DNA of 64,000 nucleotides from Psychrobacillus psychrotolerans (GCF_900115805.1 NZ_FOXU01000011.1:1-64000); one strand, 5' to 3'. Positions 38,226-47,309 are shown, numbered from the stretch's first letter. The notes: a model not told the origin generated them from the sequence alone. Made by a program: numbers and translations.

Positions 38226-39179
38226 ATGTCACTTATAACCATTGCAAAAGCTACCATTACGGATGCTGAAAAACTAACAGAAATTAAGAAAAGGACTTTT
38301 GATGAAGAATTGAAAAAGTGGCTTCCAAATCAAGAAAATGTAGTTGATTACAATATTCAGCCACCAGGATATACTTCTATTGAGATGACTAAGTATATGA
38401 TTAGAGAATTGGAGTATTTTAAAATCTTGCGGGATAAAGAAATTGTAGGTGGAATAATAATAACTATTTCTGGTGCGAGTTACGGAAGAATTGACCGTAT
38501 TTTCATTGACCCTAACTACCAAGGTAATGGAATTGGTTCAAGGGCAATAAATTTAATAGAGGATGAGTTTCCTAATGTTAGAACTTGGGACCTTGAAACG
38601 TCAGGTAGACAAATTAACAACCATTACTTTTATGAAAAAATGGGCTATAGAACAACCTTTGAAACCGAAGAGGAATATGGTTATCTAAAGCAAATAGAAA
38701 CTTCATCGGAAATAGAAAACTTAGTTAAAAATAAAAATATTTCAAGTACCCAATACGAGAATTGCGATATGGCAACAACGGAGTTTTATGGTGTAAATTT
38801 AGAAGGAAGTTCATTCAGTAACAGCAATGTAATGAATAGTCATATAAGCAATTGTAATCTCAGCCACTCAAAGTTCCAAAATTTAAATCTTAGAAATTCA
38901 CTCTATGCCGATTTAAATCTTTCTAACAGTGAAATGATATTCGTCACTTTAGGTGGAGTTAATTTTATTGATACAAACCTTGGAGATGCAAGTATGCCAA
39001 TCACATTTGAAAGATGTGATCTGGAAGGAAGTAAATTTAGTAACAGTAATCTAAGAAATGTAGAAATACAAAATAGTGATTTGTCTGGTATGAAAATAGA
39101 TAATGTTCCAGTAGAAGAGCTTATTGATGCTTACAATCAATTGAATAAAAATAATCAAATGAGTATCAGAGAATTTTAA
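38226..39179 (+). CDS. GNAT acetyltransferase fused to pentapeptide repeats
   Basis: 317 aa in two parts. Residues 1-155: a GNAT N-acetyltransferase with acetyl-CoA loop IDPNYQGNGIGSRA and a typical last strand (YFYEKMGYRTTF). Residues about 170-300: repeats of the A(D/N)LxX type (MATTEFYGVNLEGSSFSNS, HISNCNLSHSKFQNLNL, SDLSGMKID), predicted to form a right-handed beta-helix. Pentapeptide proteins include DNA mimics that protect gyrase; here the role may be binding or oligomerisation. Substrate unknown. Ribosome site GGGGG about 9 nt before ATG. Last gene of the island. Confidence 0.82.
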   Translation: MSLITIAKATITDAEKLTEIKKRTFDEELKKWLPNQENVVDYNIQPPGYTSIEMTKYMIRELEYFKILRDKEIVGGIIITISGASYGRIDRIFIDPNYQGNGIGSRAINLIEDEFPNVRTWDLETSGRQINNHYFYEKMGYRTTFETEEEYGYLKQIETSSEIENLVKNKNISSTQYENCDMATTEFYGVNLEGSSFSNSNVMNSHISNCNLSHSKFQNLNLRNSLYADLNLSNSEMIFVTLGGVNFIDTNLGDASMPITFERCDLEGSKFSNSNLRNVEIQNSDLSGMKIDNVPVEELIDAYNQLNKNNQMSIREF

Positions 39180-39283
39180 ATTTATGCTCTGAATCTACAG
39201 TTAATGGCCCTTTTGCTATTAACAAAGAACAAATAGAACTTTCGCAAAAATTCATGAAGCATGCTCTTATCTCTCTGTTAATA

Positions 39284-39332
39284 AAAACGCAAGAATGATG
39301 GTTTAACTTGATAACCATCATTCTTGCGTTAT
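39284..39332. terminator. bidirectional terminator between island and glyS
   Basis: AACGCAAGAATGATGGTT pairs over 18 bp with AACCATCATTCTTGCGTT across a 9-nt loop. A-run to the left and T/A-rich to the right. It ends glyS on the minus strand and the island on the plus strand. Confidence 0.85.
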
Positions 39333-39352
39333 TAATTTTAATAAAGTTTCAC

Positions 39353-40735
39353 TTAGAACTGTAAGTGATCTTCGATATATGCTTTTACATCGGCGATTGG
39401 CATTCTTGTTTGTTCCATCGAATCGCGGTGGCGGACAGTTACTTGGCCATCTGTTTCTGAATCGAAGTCATATGTGATACAGAAAGGTGTTCCAATTTCA
39501 TCTTGACGGCGGTAACGTTTACCGATAGATTGGGATTCATCAAAATCTACCATGAAATGTTTACTTAAGTCTGAGAATAGAGCAGTTGCACCTTCAGACA
39601 GTTTTTTAGACAGTGGTAAAATTGCTGCTTTGATCGGTGCTAAAGCAGGGTGGAAGCGTAATACTGTACGAATATCTCCACCTTCTAATTCTTCCTCATC
39701 AAATGCTTCACATAGGAATGCCAATGTTACACGGTCAGCTCCTAAAGATGGTTCGATGCAATAAGGTACATAGCGTTCGTTCGTAATTGGGTCAATATAA
39801 TTGAAATCTTCCCCAGAATGCTCCATATGTTGTTTTAGATCAAAGTCAGTACGATCTGCAATACCCCATAGTTCACCCCAACCGAATGGGAATTTATACT
39901 CGATATCTGTTGTTGCGTTTGAGTAATGAGAAAGTTCATCCTCTGAATGATCACGTAAACGGATGCTATCCTCAGACACTCCAAGGTTTAACAACCAGTC
40001 CTTACAATAGGTACGCCAAAATTCAAACCATTCCATATCTTCGCCTGGTTTACAGAAGAATTCTAATTCCATTTGTTCGAATTCTCTTGTGCGGAACGTG
40101 AAGTTACCTGGTGTAATTTCGTTACGGAAACTTTTACCTACTTGTGCAATACCGAAAGGCATTTTTTTACGCATAGAGCGTTGCACGTTTTTATAATTTA
40201 CAAATATACCTTGTGCTGTTTCAGGACGTAAGAAGATTTCATTAGTAGAAGCTTCTGTTACACCTTGGAACGTTTTGAACATCAAGTTAAATTGGCGAAT
40301 TTCTGTGTAATCAAAAGCACCACAAGATGGACAAACTACATTGTGCTCTTTCATGATTTCTTCCATTTTCTCGAATGAAAGTCCGTCAATTACCATCTCA
40401 ATACCTTTTTTGTCTAAAGCGTCTTCAATAATTTTATCAACGCGGTGACGTGACTTACACTTTTTGCAATCAATCATAGGATCATTGAAGTTACCAATAT
40501 GACCAGATGCTACCCAAGTTTTTGGATTCATTAAAATTGCTGCGTCTAAACCTACGTTATAAGGTGATTCTTGTACAAATTTTTTCCACCAAGCTTTTTT
40601 GATGTTATTTTTTAGTTCCACTCCAAGGGGGCCGTAATCCCATGTATTTGCTAGACCGCCATAAATTTCAGATCCAGGAAATACAAAACCTCTTTGTTTT
40701 GCTAAACTAACTACGTTTTCCATTGTAATTGTCAT
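39353..40735 (-). CDS. glyS: glycyl-tRNA synthetase (single-chain type)
   Basis: 460 aa class II synthetase, the alpha2 GlyRS form rather than the alpha2beta2 glyQ/glyS form of B. subtilis. Motifs: [36 protein letters not shown] (motif 2 region), [21 protein letters not shown], and C-terminal anticodon-binding domain. A CxxC pair is present ([14 protein letters not shown]). ATG with GGAGG upstream. Minus strand, opposite to all surrounding core genes. Controlled by the T-box leader upstream. Confidence 0.97.
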   Translation of the reverse strand: MTITMENVVSLAKQRGFVFPGSEIYGGLANTWDYGPLGVELKNNIKKAWWKKFVQESPYNVGLDAAILMNPKTWVASGHIGNFNDPMIDCKKCKSRHRVDKIIEDALDKKGIEMVIDGLSFEKMEEIMKEHNVVCPSCGAFDYTEIRQFNLMFKTFQGVTEASTNEIFLRPETAQGIFVNYKNVQRSMRKKMPFGIAQVGKSFRNEITPGNFTFRTREFEQMELEFFCKPGEDMEWFEFWRTYCKDWLLNLGVSEDSIRLRDHSEDELSHYSNATTDIEYKFPFGWGELWGIADRTDFDLKQHMEHSGEDFNYIDPITNERYVPYCIEPSLGADRVTLAFLCEAFDEEELEGGDIRTVLRFHPALAPIKAAILPLSKKLSEGATALFSDLSKHFMVDFDESQSIGKRYRRQDEIGTPFCITYDFDSETDGQVTVRHRDSMEQTRMPIADVKAYIEDHLQF

Positions 40736-40774
40736 TTAAAAACCTCCATTAATTTTTTCTTTTAACCCGGAATA

Positions 40775-40975
40775 CAAAAAAACTCGTCTCCGGGCAAAAA
40801 TGCCCGGGGACGAGTTTATAACCCGCGGTTCCACCCCGATTGATTGCTAAAAAACAATCCACTTTAAAAGCATAAGCTCCGAGCTGCCGTTTTCCTACAA
40901 TGTGGTCTTTCACTATCTCCACTCGCTTTAGTGTAGTACTTATTAATGCTCTTCAACGCTTTATTATTTGTAGCT
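40775..40975 (-). ncRNA. T-box leader of glyS
   Basis: On the minus strand the conserved T-box sequence GGTGGAACCGCGGGTTAT (complement of 40818-40837) precedes a strong terminator hairpin AACTCGTCCCCGGGCA / TGCCCGGAGACGAGTT (40781-40816) with a T-run at its 3' side. Uncharged tRNA-Gly should stabilise the antiterminator and switch glyS on. Stem I lies in about 40860-40970; I did not resolve the specifier codon. Confidence 0.9.
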
Positions 40976-41004
40976 ATTGTATCACGAGCCACTTTACTTC
41001 GCAA
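40976..41004 (-). promoter_or_regulatory. sigma-A promoter of the glyS leader
   Basis: On the minus strand TTGCGA (41004-40999), 17-nt spacer, TACAAT (40981-40976). The leader would start near 40968. Confidence 0.6.
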
Positions 41005-41043
41005 TCACTTAGAAAGAATAGACAAACAACAAAGTGATAAGTT

Positions 41044-41370
41044 TCATTGATCCCATAAGTATATTAGTAAACGATTTACTAACACGGTCGTTGCGTAAAT
41101 AATTGCTAAAGTTGGTTTACCTGAAAAGAATAATGCTAATGCAGCTAAACCAAATATTAATAGTTCTAGCAATAGCCGATGAAATCTTTTGAAAGGTATT
41201 GGAGCTGCAGGGGATCCAAAAACACCCCATAAAATTGCAATAAACAGCGGTAATCCTATGCCCAATAGCAACCTTATAAGAAGGTCTTGACTACTTTGAA
41301 ATCCCCAGTACGCCAAAAAAGCAAGGGCACATACTTCTAAAATAAACCGTAACGCTATATTAATTACCAT
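41044..41370 (-). CDS. YrdB family (DUF2568) membrane protein
   Basis: 108 aa, four hydrophobic segments, with LRFILEVCALAFLAYWGF, the invariant-looking AILWGVFGSPAAP and FGLAALALFFSG typical of DUF2568/YrdB. Function unknown. ATG 41370 is taken as start; an ATG three codons earlier (41379) is equally open but closer to the AAGGA. No partner is evident between glyS and ccpN. Confidence 0.78.
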   Translation of the reverse strand: MVINIALRFILEVCALAFLAYWGFQSSQDLLIRLLLGIGLPLFIAILWGVFGSPAAPIPFKRFHRLLLELLIFGLAALALFFSGKPTLAIIYATTVLVNRLLIYLWDQ

Positions 41371-41489
41371 TGAAACCATCCTTTTTAAGTTTATTAGTCT
41401 TTATACTTAAACTTTGAGTAAATAGTTTCGTATTTTTACAGGTCTGAAAATGTGACTTTGTAGTAGAAAACTAGAAATATAAAAGCTGA

Positions 41490-41521
41490 AAACCACCAAC
41501 CAGGGTAATGGAAGGTGGTTT
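41490..41521. other. hairpin in the 340-nt gap before ccpN
   Basis: AACCACC / GGTGGTT with an 17-nt inner part, followed by TATTTT. It may be a weak terminator. The rest of 41400-41745 holds the ccpN promoter and nothing else I can support; short minus-strand frames there have no ribosome site or family. Confidence 0.4.
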
Positions 41522-41687
41522 ATTTTAAATATGAAAGGATGGTCCATTTTTGTACTTACGCTTGTCAAGATTATGTTTTTTGTTCCCCCTAAAAATTCTC
41601 TAAAATAACTAATATTAGTTGGGTTAAAGGAAAAGCACAAATATGACTTAATTCCTTGAAACATTGGTATATCCAGGATTCTTAATT

Positions 41688-41716
41688 TTGATTGTAGGGT
41701 TTCAATATGCTACAAT
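41688..41716 (+). promoter_or_regulatory. sigma-A promoter of ccpN-ppsR
   Basis: TTGATT (41688-41693), 17-nt spacer, TACAAT (41711-41716) preceded by TGC (extended -10). Confidence 0.75.
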
Positions 41717-41747
41717 ACTTTAGTATTAAGTATAACACTTTGAGGCG

Positions 41748-42386
41748 GTGAATCCAATCGAACTCAACAAACGGCAAAATGAGATTTTGGACATAGTAAA
41801 AGGAAACGGTCCTATCACTGGCGAACAAATAGCGGAGCGACTTAGTTTAACTAGATCCACTTTACGTCCTGATTTAGCTATATTAACGATGGCAGGCTTT
41901 CTAGATGCTCGACCACGTGTGGGATACTTTTATTCTGGCAAAAAAACGAGCCAAGCAATTTCAGACAATATAGCTCAAATGATGGTGAAAGATTTTCAAT
42001 CAATTCCTGCAGTTGTTGATGAAAGTATGACGGTGTATGATGCTATATGCCATATGTTTTTAGAGGATGTAGGGTCATTATTTGTACTAGATAAAAATTC
42101 AATGCTTTCAGGAGTTCTTTCCAGAAAAGACTTTTTACGAACAAGTATTGGTAACCATGATTTGAACAAAATCCCAGTACATATGATTATGACAAGAATG
42201 CCTAATATAACATATTGTTTGAAAGAGGATACACTTTTTGAAGTGGCCAAGAAGTTAATGAATCGTCAAATTGATTCTTTACCTGTTGTAAAAGAAGGAA
42301 AAGAAGGGTTAGAAGTAATTGGTAGAATTACAAAAACTAATATTACTCGTGCCTTTTTATCATTAGCCGATGACCATGATCTATAA
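41748..42386 (+). CDS. ccpN: CcpN, repressor of gluconeogenic genes
   Basis: CcpN represses gapB and pckA on glucose in B. subtilis. 212 aa: N-terminal winged HTH (LNKRQNEILDIVK, GPITGEQIAERL, TRSTLRPDLAILTMAGFLDARPRVGY split over two helices) and two CBS domains (FLEDVGSLFVLD, HMIMTRMPNITYC, VIGRITKTNITRAFL) that sense nucleotides. GTG 41748 aligns exactly with the known N-terminus (M-x-x-IELNKRQ), although GAGG is only 2 nt away. ppsR follows after 11 nt as in B. subtilis. Confidence 0.94.
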   Translation: MNPIELNKRQNEILDIVKGNGPITGEQIAERLSLTRSTLRPDLAILTMAGFLDARPRVGYFYSGKKTSQAISDNIAQMMVKDFQSIPAVVDESMTVYDAICHMFLEDVGSLFVLDKNSMLSGVLSRKDFLRTSIGNHDLNKIPVHMIMTRMPNITYCLKEDTLFEVAKKLMNRQIDSLPVVKEGKEGLEVIGRITKTNITRAFLSLADDHDL

Positions 42387-42397
42387 GGAGTGAAACG

Positions 42398-43207
42398 ATG
42401 AAAATGCTAAACCTGTTTATAGTCTCGGATTCAATTGGAGAAACGGGCGAACTAGTAGCAAAAGCGGCAGTAAGTCAGTTTAGACCTGGTCTACAGCACA
42501 CTAAATTTAAGCGATTTACTCATATTGATTCTTTAGACCATATTAAAGAAATTACAGAACTTGCTAAAGAGCAAGGTGCTATAATCTTGTATACACTGGT
42601 ACAAACTAAAATGCGTCAAGCATTAGTAGAATACTGTAACTTATACAATTTGGAATCTGTAGATTTAATAGGACCGGTTATTAATCTATTTGAAAAAGAA
42701 TTAAATGAAAAACCATTTGAAGAGCCTGGTTTAGTAAGAAAGTTAGATGAAGACTATTTCAAAAAAATTGAAGCCATTGAATTTGCAGTTAAGTATGATG
42801 ATGGAAGAGATCCCCGTGGCTTACTCCAAGCTGATATCATTCTAATAGGGGTTTCGAGAACTTCTAAAACGCCATTATCGCAATACCTCGCAAACAAAAG
42901 ATTCAAAGTGGCGAATGTTCCACTCGTCCCAGAAGTAGAGCCACCAGAGCAACTTTTCCAAGTAGATCCAGCTAAATGTGTGGGTTTGGTAATCACACCA
43001 GAAAAATTAAATTCTATTAGAAAAGAAAGACTGAAAGCAATTGGTTTAAATGATGATGCAAGTTATGCTAAAATAGAGAGAATCAACGAGGAAATTCTTC
43101 ACTTCGAGAAAATAGCTAAAAAAATAGGCTGTAAAGTTATTGATGTGACGAATAGAGCTGTTGAAGAGACTGCTAATTTAGTAATAAATCATATTCAACA
43201 AAAATAA
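42398..43207 (+). CDS. ppsR: PEP synthase/pyruvate phosphate dikinase regulatory protein
   Basis: 269 aa DUF299 protein (YqfL in B. subtilis), a bifunctional ADP-dependent kinase/Pi-dependent pyrophosphorylase family. P-loop-like GVSRTSKTPLSQYLA, N-terminal VSDSIGETGELVA, and KCVGLVITPEKLNSIRKERL. In B. subtilis it modulates CcpN activity, consistent with the tight ccpN-ppsR pairing. ATG with AAGGAG 7 nt upstream. Confidence 0.93.
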   Translation: MKMLNLFIVSDSIGETGELVAKAAVSQFRPGLQHTKFKRFTHIDSLDHIKEITELAKEQGAIILYTLVQTKMRQALVEYCNLYNLESVDLIGPVINLFEKELNEKPFEEPGLVRKLDEDYFKKIEAIEFAVKYDDGRDPRGLLQADIILIGVSRTSKTPLSQYLANKRFKVANVPLVPEVEPPEQLFQVDPAKCVGLVITPEKLNSIRKERLKAIGLNDDASYAKIERINEEILHFEKIAKKIGCKVIDVTNRAVEETANLVINHIQQK

Positions 43208-43220
43208 TTTAGGAATTTTT

Positions 43221-43253
43221 AAACCGATTCACGTTTGTGAAAAGGTTTTTTCT
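43221..43253 (+). terminator. terminator after ppsR
   Basis: AAACCGATTCAC / GTGAAAAGGTTT stem with a 4-nt loop, then six T. Confidence 0.75.
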
Positions 43254-43300
43254 ATTGTTTATCGAATAAATAAAGAATAGATTAATAATCTAAAATGTTT

Positions 43301-43306
43301 TATAAT
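43301..43306 (+). promoter_or_regulatory. -10 element upstream of dnaG-sigA
   Basis: TATAAT at 43301-43306; the best -35 is a poor TAGATT with a 16-nt spacer. It lies about 120 nt before dnaG. Confidence 0.35.
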
Positions 43307-43424
43307 AGTAGTTTGTGGAAAAATAGCTATTAAGAGATATTTTATATGATTTTTTTGTCGATTCTTGCAGGATTTTTCTTTCCTTTCACGAATTATTAAA
43401 GGAGCAAGTAAAGATGGTGAAAAA

Positions 43425-45254
43425 GTGTCGGGTCGTATAGAAGAAGAGGTAATCGAACAAGTTAGGAATAACAATGATATTGTCGACGTCATAAGTGAAT
43501 ATGTTCAACTGACAAAAAGAGGTCGAAATTATTTCGGTTTATGCCCTTTTCATGGTGAACAGACACCATCTTTTTCAGTAACACAGGAAAAGCAAATTTT
43601 TCACTGCTTTGGTTGTGGTGCTGGTGGAAATGTAATTACATTTTTAATGGATATTGAAAATCTTTCCTTTCACGATGCGGTTAGTAAACTTGGTAGTCGA
43701 ATTGGTATGACTATTGAAGAACGTACTTCTGGTGATACAGAGTCAAAAGCGCCTGTTTCTAAAGAGGTTACTCTGATGAAAAAAGCACATGAGTTTGCAA
43801 GTGATTATTATCATCATTTACTACTTCATACAGAGGAAGGAGAAAATGCATTACTTTACCTGGAGGAAAGAGGGTTTTCTAAGGAGATTATCGAAAAGTA
43901 TAAAATAGGGTGGTCCCTACCGAAATGGGATGCTTTAACTACGTTACTTGAACGTAAAGGTATGGATTTACAAGAAATTGAGAAAACTGGGCTCATTATC
44001 CGAAAAGAAAATGAATTAAAGTATTTCGATCGATTTCGTGGAAGAATTATGTTCCCAGTTTTTGATGAAACTGGGCATGTTATCGCTTTTTCCGGTAGAA
44101 TACTCGAAAAGCATGAGAATGAAGCTAAATATATGAATAGTCCTGAATCTCCAATATTCCAAAAAAGCCATGTGCTTTATAACTTGGACAAAGCAAGATT
44201 AGATATTCGAAAACAACGTAATGTAATTGTTTTTGAAGGTTTTCTCGATGTAATCGCTGCCTCTAAAGCAGGTATTGAGAACGGTATTGCAACTATGGGT
44301 ACCGCTTTGACGTCATCTCATATAACAAAACTAAATAGACTCACTTCTCATGTTACGTTGTGTTTTGATGGGGACCGAGCAGGTATGGAAGCTGCTAAAA
44401 AAGCTTCTACTGCTTTACAGGCCCAACAAATACAAACGGAGATTGCAATTATTCCGGATGCAATGGATCCGGATGATTACATTAAAAACTATGGGGAAGA
44501 AGCATTTAGAACAAAGATTATTGAAAAACCACATTCTTATTTATCATTTATGATGATTGTTTCAAAAAGGGACAAAAATTTTAATAATGAAAATGATACT
44601 TTACAGTATATCCAAGAGATATTGGAAATACTGAGTGATAGAAGTTCTTCAGTTGAACGTGATTTGTATATACGTCAGCTTTCACAAGAAACGAATGTAT
44701 CAGAAGAAGCAATTTATCAACACCTACGCAAAATTCAAGGAAAAAAAGCAAAACAATCTAAACAGGAATCTTCTATCCCTATAACAATTAAACCAGAAAT
44801 GACGAAGATAAAGAAAGCAATATCCGCAGATGAAAGAGCTGAGCGGATATTATTATCCCATATGCTTCATAATCCTAGTGTAATTGATATAGCAAGAAGA
44901 GACTTGGAAGATCAATGTTTTATCAGAGATGCCTATGAAGTAGTATTTGTTCGTTTAACTGGGTTTTATGAAGAGTATCCAGATGGAGATTATCAACGTT
45001 TTTTAGAAGTATTAAACGATGCTGAGTTAAGAAAAATAGTAATGGAAGCAGCGCTCTCAGAACGTGATCCAGAGCATGAAACAGAGGAAGTCATGGACTG
45101 TTTGCGCCATATACGAAAATACCGGATTGAACTGCGTATTAAACGTAAGTTACATGAAGCGAAAGAAGCAGAAAAAATGAGTGATATTTCAAAGGCTTTA
45201 GAACTCGCTCAAGAAGCAATACAGTTGAAAAAGTCTTTGAAAACTTTAGAGTAA
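43425..45254 (+). CDS. dnaG: DNA primase
   Basis: 609 aa primase that makes RNA primers at the replication fork. N-terminal CHC2 zinc ribbon (CPFHGEQTPSF, HCFGCGAGGN), TOPRIM core (VFEGFLDVIAA, CFDGDRAGMEAA) and a C-terminal helicase-binding region. GTG 43425 gives the family N-terminus (MSGRIEEEVIEQ, compare MGNRIPDEIVDQ in B. subtilis). Its own ribosome site is poor. The strong AAAGGAG (43398-43404) is instead spaced for the out-of-frame ATG 43414, an 8-codon ORF ending at 43440 that overlaps the dnaG start. See findings. Forms a unit with sigA 29 nt downstream. Confidence 0.94.
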   Translation: MSGRIEEEVIEQVRNNNDIVDVISEYVQLTKRGRNYFGLCPFHGEQTPSFSVTQEKQIFHCFGCGAGGNVITFLMDIENLSFHDAVSKLGSRIGMTIEERTSGDTESKAPVSKEVTLMKKAHEFASDYYHHLLLHTEEGENALLYLEERGFSKEIIEKYKIGWSLPKWDALTTLLERKGMDLQEIEKTGLIIRKENELKYFDRFRGRIMFPVFDETGHVIAFSGRILEKHENEAKYMNSPESPIFQKSHVLYNLDKARLDIRKQRNVIVFEGFLDVIAASKAGIENGIATMGTALTSSHITKLNRLTSHVTLCFDGDRAGMEAAKKASTALQAQQIQTEIAIIPDAMDPDDYIKNYGEEAFRTKIIEKPHSYLSFMMIVSKRDKNFNNENDTLQYIQEILEILSDRSSSVERDLYIRQLSQETNVSEEAIYQHLRKIQGKKAKQSKQESSIPITIKPEMTKIKKAISADERAERILLSHMLHNPSVIDIARRDLEDQCFIRDAYEVVFVRLTGFYEEYPDGDYQRFLEVLNDAELRKIVMEAALSERDPEHETEEVMDCLRHIRKYRIELRIKRKLHEAKEAEKMSDISKALELAQEAIQLKKSLKTLE

Positions 45255-45283
45255 CTATCCGGTAGCAAAAGGAGGAATTTCTT

Positions 45284-46408
45284 ATGGCGGACAAGTCCGA
45301 ACGCACAAAAGAAACAGAAATTGAATTATCTTTAGAAGAGGCAAAAAAACAATTAATCGAATTAGGTAAAAAAAATGGTGAACTAACGTACCATGATATT
45401 GCAGAAAAATTAGCTCATTTTGAGCTTGAATCTGATCAAATTGAAGAATTTATCGATAATCTTGAAGGTAGAAATATCGAACTTAGCCGTAAAGATGGCG
45501 ATGAGGAAGATTTGGATCGTTTAATGAAAGGGAAAGAAGAGACTTTCGACTTAAATGATTTGAGTGTTCCACCAGGTGTCAAAATCAATGACCCCGTTCG
45601 TATGTACCTGAAGGAAATTGGACGAGTAGACCTACTAAAAGCTTCTGAAGAGATCGCTTTAGCTGAGCGTATCGAACAAGGTGATGAAGAAGCAAGAAAA
45701 CGTTTAGCAGAAGCTAACCTTCGTCTAGTAGTAAGTATCGCGAAACGTTATGTTGGACGTGGCATGCTATTCCTAGACCTTATTCAAGAAGGTAATATGG
45801 GTCTTATTAAAGCTGTTGAAAAGTTTGACCATCGTAAAGGATTCAAATTTAGTACGTATGCAACTTGGTGGATTCGTCAAGCGATCACACGTGCAATTGC
45901 AGACCAAGCAAGAACAATTCGTATTCCAGTGCATATGGTAGAAACAATTAATAAATTAATACGTGTTCAACGTCAATTATTGCAAGATTTAGGTCGTGAA
46001 CCATCTCCAGAAGAGATCGGGGAAGAAATGGACTTACCAGCAGAAAAAGTGCGTGAAATTCTGAAGATTGCCCAAGAACCAGTTTCCTTAGAAACACCTA
46101 TTGGGGAAGAGGATGATTCTCACTTAGGAGACTTCATAGAAGATGCAGATGCACAATCACCATCTGATCATGCAGCTTATGAACTGCTTAAAGAGCAATT
46201 GGAAGACGTTTTAGATACGTTGACTGACAGAGAAGAAAATGTATTACGTTTACGTTTTGGTCTTGATGACGGACGTACGAGAACACTTGAAGAAGTTGGT
46301 AAAGTTTTTGGAGTTACTCGTGAGCGTATTCGTCAAATTGAGGCAAAAGCATTACGCAAACTACGTCACCCTTCTAGAAGCAAGCGTCTGAAAGACTTTT
46401 TAGAATAG
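45284..46408 (+). CDS. sigA: RNA polymerase primary sigma factor SigA
   Basis: 374 aa housekeeping sigma-70. Region 1.1-like N-terminus, region 1.2 ([16 protein letters not shown]), region 2 ([44 protein letters not shown]), region 3 and region 4 HTH ([12 protein letters not shown]-like [33 protein letters not shown]). Ribosome site AAAGGAGG 8 nt before the ATG. Order dnaG-sigA as in the macromolecular synthesis operon of Bacillus. Confidence 0.98.
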   Translation: MADKSERTKETEIELSLEEAKKQLIELGKKNGELTYHDIAEKLAHFELESDQIEEFIDNLEGRNIELSRKDGDEEDLDRLMKGKEETFDLNDLSVPPGVKINDPVRMYLKEIGRVDLLKASEEIALAERIEQGDEEARKRLAEANLRLVVSIAKRYVGRGMLFLDLIQEGNMGLIKAVEKFDHRKGFKFSTYATWWIRQAITRAIADQARTIRIPVHMVETINKLIRVQRQLLQDLGREPSPEEIGEEMDLPAEKVREILKIAQEPVSLETPIGEEDDSHLGDFIEDADAQSPSDHAAYELLKEQLEDVLDTLTDREENVLRLRFGLDDGRTRTLEEVGKVFGVTRERIRQIEAKALRKLRHPSRSKRLKDFLE

Positions 46409-46412
46409 AATG

Positions 46413-46438
46413 AAGACATCCACTGCGGATGTCTTTTT
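46413..46438 (+). terminator. intrinsic terminator after sigA
   Basis: AAGACATCC / GGATGTCTT with a 5-nt loop and T-run, just after the sigA stop. Confidence 0.88.
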
Positions 46439-46491
46439 CAACATTCTATGAATCTGATAATACTGGTTTACCAGATGAAAAGAGGACTAAC

Positions 46492-47049
46492 ATGTCACTT
46501 CAGCGTAAACAAATAATAATGAATGAAATTTCATTTTGGAAAAAAAACAAGCTGCTGCCGGAGCATTATTGTGATTTCCTTCTCACTTTATACGCTCAAG
46601 GTGAAAATCAGGAAGAAGAGCAAACGGAGAATGCGTCGAAAGCAGTATTAGCAAAAAACCAAAAATATAAAGTTATATTGTATGTAGTAGTTGGTTTGTT
46701 GACTGCAATCTTGTTAGCGAGCTTATTTGTGATGACGACTGCTGTTTTTATACCTATTATTCTTGTGGCAGTTGCAATTCTTTCTTTTTTATACATAGCT
46801 ATTAAACTAGTAAAAAATAAATCTCTAATGGCACCCCTGCTGTTCGTATTTTCCGCGCTTTTGCTGTTAGGTTTATCTTTTAAAGTATGGGACATATATT
46901 TTGTTGAGGAACCTTTAGTGTTAATCGGATTAATCTTCGGAAATTGTCTATTATGGCTGTTTTCCGGCTTAATGATGAAGTTAGTATATTTTAGTATTTC
47001 CGGAGTTTTAGGAGTTTTATTAATAATTGGATATTATATATTCATTTAA
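46492..47049 (+). CDS. hypothetical polytopic membrane protein
   Basis: 185 aa: a soluble N-terminus (MSLQRKQIIMNEISFWKKN, LLPEHYCDFLLTLYAQG), then about five to six hydrophobic helices from residue 52 to the end. The N-terminal pattern of a short helical domain that handles growth-stage proteins recalls predicted DUF2157-type membrane proteins; not certain. ATG 46492 with AGAGG 7 nt upstream is chosen; the longer frame starts in the sigA terminator. Follows sigA as a separate unit. Confidence 0.6.
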   Translation: MSLQRKQIIMNEISFWKKNKLLPEHYCDFLLTLYAQGENQEEEQTENASKAVLAKNQKYKVILYVVVGLLTAILLASLFVMTTAVFIPIILVAVAILSFLYIAIKLVKNKSLMAPLLFVFSALLLLGLSFKVWDIYFVEEPLVLIGLIFGNCLLWLFSGLMMKLVYFSISGVLGVLLIIGYYIFI

Positions 47050-47078
47050 ATTTATCACTTGCATCAATAAAAAATACA

Positions 47079-47126
47079 AATACCAACAAACATTCAGAAA
47101 TGTGAATGATTGTTGGTATTTTTTTA
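47079..47126 (+). terminator. intrinsic terminator
   Basis: AATACCAACAA and an inner CATTC pair with TTGTTGGTATT, followed by seven T. It separates sigA and its neighbour from the KDG operon. Confidence 0.85.
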
Positions 47127-47249
47127 TTAGATGATAAATTATGATATTCATTTGGAAAAGTGAGTATCTAAACCGAATAGATAGACGAGGGAGTCGTGTA
47201 TTATTGAAGCATTTCCTAGCATTAATTGACGAACAATTGTAAATAGTAC

Positions 47250-47279
47250 TTGATATTGAAAACCCTTTCAATATATAAT
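47250..47279 (+). promoter_or_regulatory. promoter of the KDG/hexuronate operon
   Basis: TTGATA (47250-47255), 18-nt spacer, TATAAT (47274-47279), 67 nt before kdgK. Confidence 0.75.
47257..47270 (+). promoter_or_regulatory. cre box (CcpA site) inside the KDG promoter spacer
   Basis: TGAAAACCCTTTCA fits the cre consensus TGWAARCGYTWNCA at all positions but the central G. It lies between -35 and -10, where CcpA binding would block RNA polymerase in the presence of preferred sugars. Confidence 0.7.
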
Positions 47280-47284
47280 CATTA

Positions 47285-47309
47285 TAAACCGATTTACTAA
47301 ACCGATTTA
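47285..47309 (+). promoter_or_regulatory. tandem LacI-type operators, probably for KdgR
   Basis: TAAACCGATTTA occurs twice (47285-47296 and 47298-47309), 13 nt apart, just after the -10. Each is an imperfect palindrome of the AAACCG/CGGTTT kind recognised by LacI-family regulators. The operon encodes such a regulator at 50.9 kb. Confidence 0.7.

Noticed and set aside
33499-39179. The island as a classical integron
   Set aside because: No tyrosine recombinase is present in the window and the repeats lack attC core sites; only the cassette-like layout is kept as a finding.
43221-43232. AAACCGATTCAC as a third KdgR operator
   Set aside because: It is one arm of the ppsR terminator and only half matches the operator.
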